A stretch of DNA of 14,221 nt from Deltaproteobacteria bacterium. GTDB taxonomy: Bacteria; Desulfobacterota_C; Deferrisomatia; Deferrisomatales; JACRMM01. Below, in pieces: positions 13,292 through 14,221 of this stretch (position 1 is the first letter of the stretch; each line of letters begins with the position of its first letter). The translations under genes were made by a program, and so were the position numbers. Where the stretch lies: contig JACRCS010000139.1 of assembly GCA_016218905.1 (NCBI GenBank), positions 1 through 14,221 of the forward strand. The letters are read 5' to 3'. Under the pieces are notes generated by a model. It did not search any database. It worked only from the letters and a program-made list of their open reading frames with translations, and had not been told where the DNA came from.

Positions 13292-13452
13292 GCTTCTCCC
13301 CGGCCGAAAGTCCGCTCCAGCGCGTGGATGGGGCAGGCTGACCGAAACTTACAGTAGTGCTTGGGGTTTACGCATTGCGGCGCCGCGAGCGGAACATCCT
13401 TGTTCGACTTCTCGCAACGGAACACCTTTCCGGACTCTCGGGCCGTCTCCAT
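13288..13452 (-). CDS. 54-residue four-Cys protein, unknown function
   Basis: A small protein that I cannot name with confidence. ATG 13452 is preceded by AGGAAGG at seven bases' distance. The core is FRCEKSNKDVPL, then QCVNPKHYCKFRSACPIHALER, with Cys13, 27, 34 and 40 (spacing C-x13-C-x6-C-x5-C), which could bind zinc or an iron-sulfur cluster. The run YCKFRSACPIH recalls small conserved proteins of deltaproteobacteria, but this is from memory. There is no signal peptide. Its stop codon lies within the CCTAG repeat; before insertion of the element it would have ended 8 bases ahead of the btuF-like start, in one operon with it. Confidence 0.6.
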   Translation of the reverse strand: METARESGKVFRCEKSNKDVPLAAPQCVNPKHYCKFRSACPIHALERTFGRGEA

Positions 13453-13762
13453 GCAGTCGCCTTCCTGACGTCGACCTCCGGCATCGGCTCTCGGTGCCGC
13501 GAGGCTTCGGATGAGTTGTACCTCGCCCCTTTGATGCCGCCGTCTGCGCGGTGTTACAGCCACCCGCAAGGGAGCCGAGGGCGCCCAACGCGACGCAGAT
13601 CAACGGCAAGCCAATAACAAACAAGGTTCCACAGCCACGAGAGGCGATAAGCTGATCTGGGGGACGGGCTGGGGGTCATTGCGGTGAGGCCGCCGACGCC
13701 GACTCCGCCTGCGGGAGATGGGGCCGGAGGCACGCCGCCCCGAAAACGAACAGGGTTTAGGA
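13453..13762. other. 310-base stretch without a confident gene
   Basis: Between the 54-residue gene and the forward promoter there is no supported gene. On the minus strand a TTG-started frame from 13624 begins MFVIGLPLICVALGALGSLAGGC, resembling the signal sequence of a small lipoprotein (entericidin-like CNTAQ after the Cys). After about 33 codons it loses any natural appearance and runs out of frame over the 54-residue gene. It is either a chance reading or the remnant of a small lipoprotein gene. I see no RNA gene here. Confidence 0.35.
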
Positions 13763-13792
13763 TTGACGCCCTGGGAGGGGACCGGCTATGAT
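13763..13792 (+). promoter_or_regulatory. Sigma70-type promoter upstream of the acyl-CoA dehydrogenase
   Basis: TTGACG (13763-13768) and TATGAT (13787-13792) each match consensus at 5 of 6 positions and are 18 bases apart. Initiation would fall near 13799. The direction agrees with the acyl-CoA dehydrogenase gene, whose earliest possible starts lie 28 to 110 bases further on. Confidence 0.55.
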
Positions 13793-13793
13793 T

Positions 13794-13803
13794 ATCACGT
13801 GAT
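13794..13803. promoter_or_regulatory. Palindromic operator candidate ATCACGTGAT
   Basis: A perfect 10-base palindrome directly after the TATGAT box, covering the expected start of transcription, inside a wider partly repeated TGATTATCACGTGATGATTA context. A repressor bound here would block initiation. TetR-family regulators often control fatty-acid degradation genes in this way, but no regulator gene is in the window, so this is inference. Confidence 0.35.
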
Positions 13804-13908
13804 GATTACAGAGTTCCACATAGTAACATGCGAACGCGTCGCTTGCCCGCTTCGAACCGGCAGCAGCCGGTCCTCCCGGCGGACCGCGGCGGGACCGGGT
13901 TGGCCCGG

Positions 13909-14221
13909 GTGCTGACGCCAGGTAGCTGCGAAGAGAGGGAGGAGGCCCGGGGGACCGGGACGAGCTTGACGGCCGGCGACGCGGACCCGGACGGGATCTT
14001 CACCCCCGAAGACCTCAACACCGAGCAGAAGCTCCTGGGGAACATCGTCGAGGAGTTCGTCAAGGGGGAGGTCGAACCCCGGATCGGAGAGCTGGAGGAG
14101 AAACAGGACGGGCTGATGGCCGACCTCCTCCGCAAGGCCGCGGACGTGGGCCTGCTCGCCGGAGACATCCCCGAGCGGTTCGGGGGCATGGAGCTCAGCC
14201 ACAGCAGCTCCGTCGTCATCA
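13909..14221 (+). CDS. Acyl-CoA dehydrogenase, N-terminal fragment
   Basis: The frame is open to the window edge, so only the first ~104 residues are seen. From about 13978 the protein reads DPDGIFTPEDLNTEQKLLGN, then EEFVKGEVEPRIGELEEKQDG, LLRKAADVGLLAGDIPERFGG. This is the N-terminal helical domain of a FadE-type acyl-CoA dehydrogenase, a flavoenzyme that introduces the 2,3 double bond in fatty-acyl-CoA. The catalytic Glu and FAD sites lie beyond the window. The start is uncertain: GTG 13909 gives a plausible lead, ATG 13828 is nearest to the promoter but adds an Arg/Pro-rich stretch, and TTG 13966 is also possible. GAGGGAGGAGG at about 13934-13944 is too far from TTG 13966 to decide. Confidence 0.82.
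   Translation, partial: MLTPGSCEEREEARGTGTSLTAGDADPDGIFTPEDLNTEQKLLGNIVEEFVKGEVEPRIGELEEKQDGLMADLLRKAADVGLLAGDIPERFGGMELSHSSSVVI

Overview
This is a GC-rich chromosomal window with dense, mostly housekeeping genes. It suggests an uncultured Deltaproteobacteria-like bacterium (Desulfobacterota, Desulfuromonadota or Myxococcota sense); Acidobacteriota is also possible. The clues are the dprA-smg-topA order, a maf-yggS-proC-yggT-divIVA-DUF167 gene train, a nine-heme cytochrome c/b fusion resembling Geobacter CbcL, and a probable selenoprotein. The lineage is an inference; there is no rRNA in the window.

Layout. (1) 1-4249, plus strand: the 3' end of priA, then dprA, smg and topA (DNA replication, uptake and topology). 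(2) 4257-4387: an imperfect inverted repeat between convergent genes. (3) 7600-4392, minus strand: one tightly packed transcription unit of maf, yggS, proC, yggT, divIVA and a DUF167 gene, with a good sigma70-type promoter at 7658-7630. (4) 7751-11200, plus strand: two extracytoplasmic electron-transfer genes. The first reads as one 457-residue protein only if the in-frame TGA at 7886-7888 is decoded. That TGA replaces a Cys in a CGC-type motif and is followed at the right distance by a hairpin with a GGUCUU loop, closely resembling the E. coli fdhF SECIS. The product would be a secreted UshA-like domain with lost metal ligands fused to a tetraheme cytochrome c domain. The second gene is a CbcL-like protein with nine c hemes and a membrane cytochrome b domain. 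(5) 11201-11603: no convincing gene, a probable terminator. (6) 13452-11604, minus strand: a 54-residue Cys-containing protein and a BtuF-like corrinoid-binding protein, apparently once directly adjacent and now separated by a 741-bp element (12546-13286). That element has about 72-bp terminal inverted repeats that are about 90% identical, a CCTAG direct repeat at each end, no transposase and one 91-residue Cys-containing cargo gene. (7) 13763-14221, plus strand: a promoter with a palindrome beside its -10 box, leading into a truncated acyl-CoA dehydrogenase gene.

The two strongest observations are the probable Sec-containing UshA-like/multiheme fusion, whose 5' end a standard gene call would miss, and the transposase-less element whose insertion kept both the upstream stop codon and the downstream ribosome-binding site.
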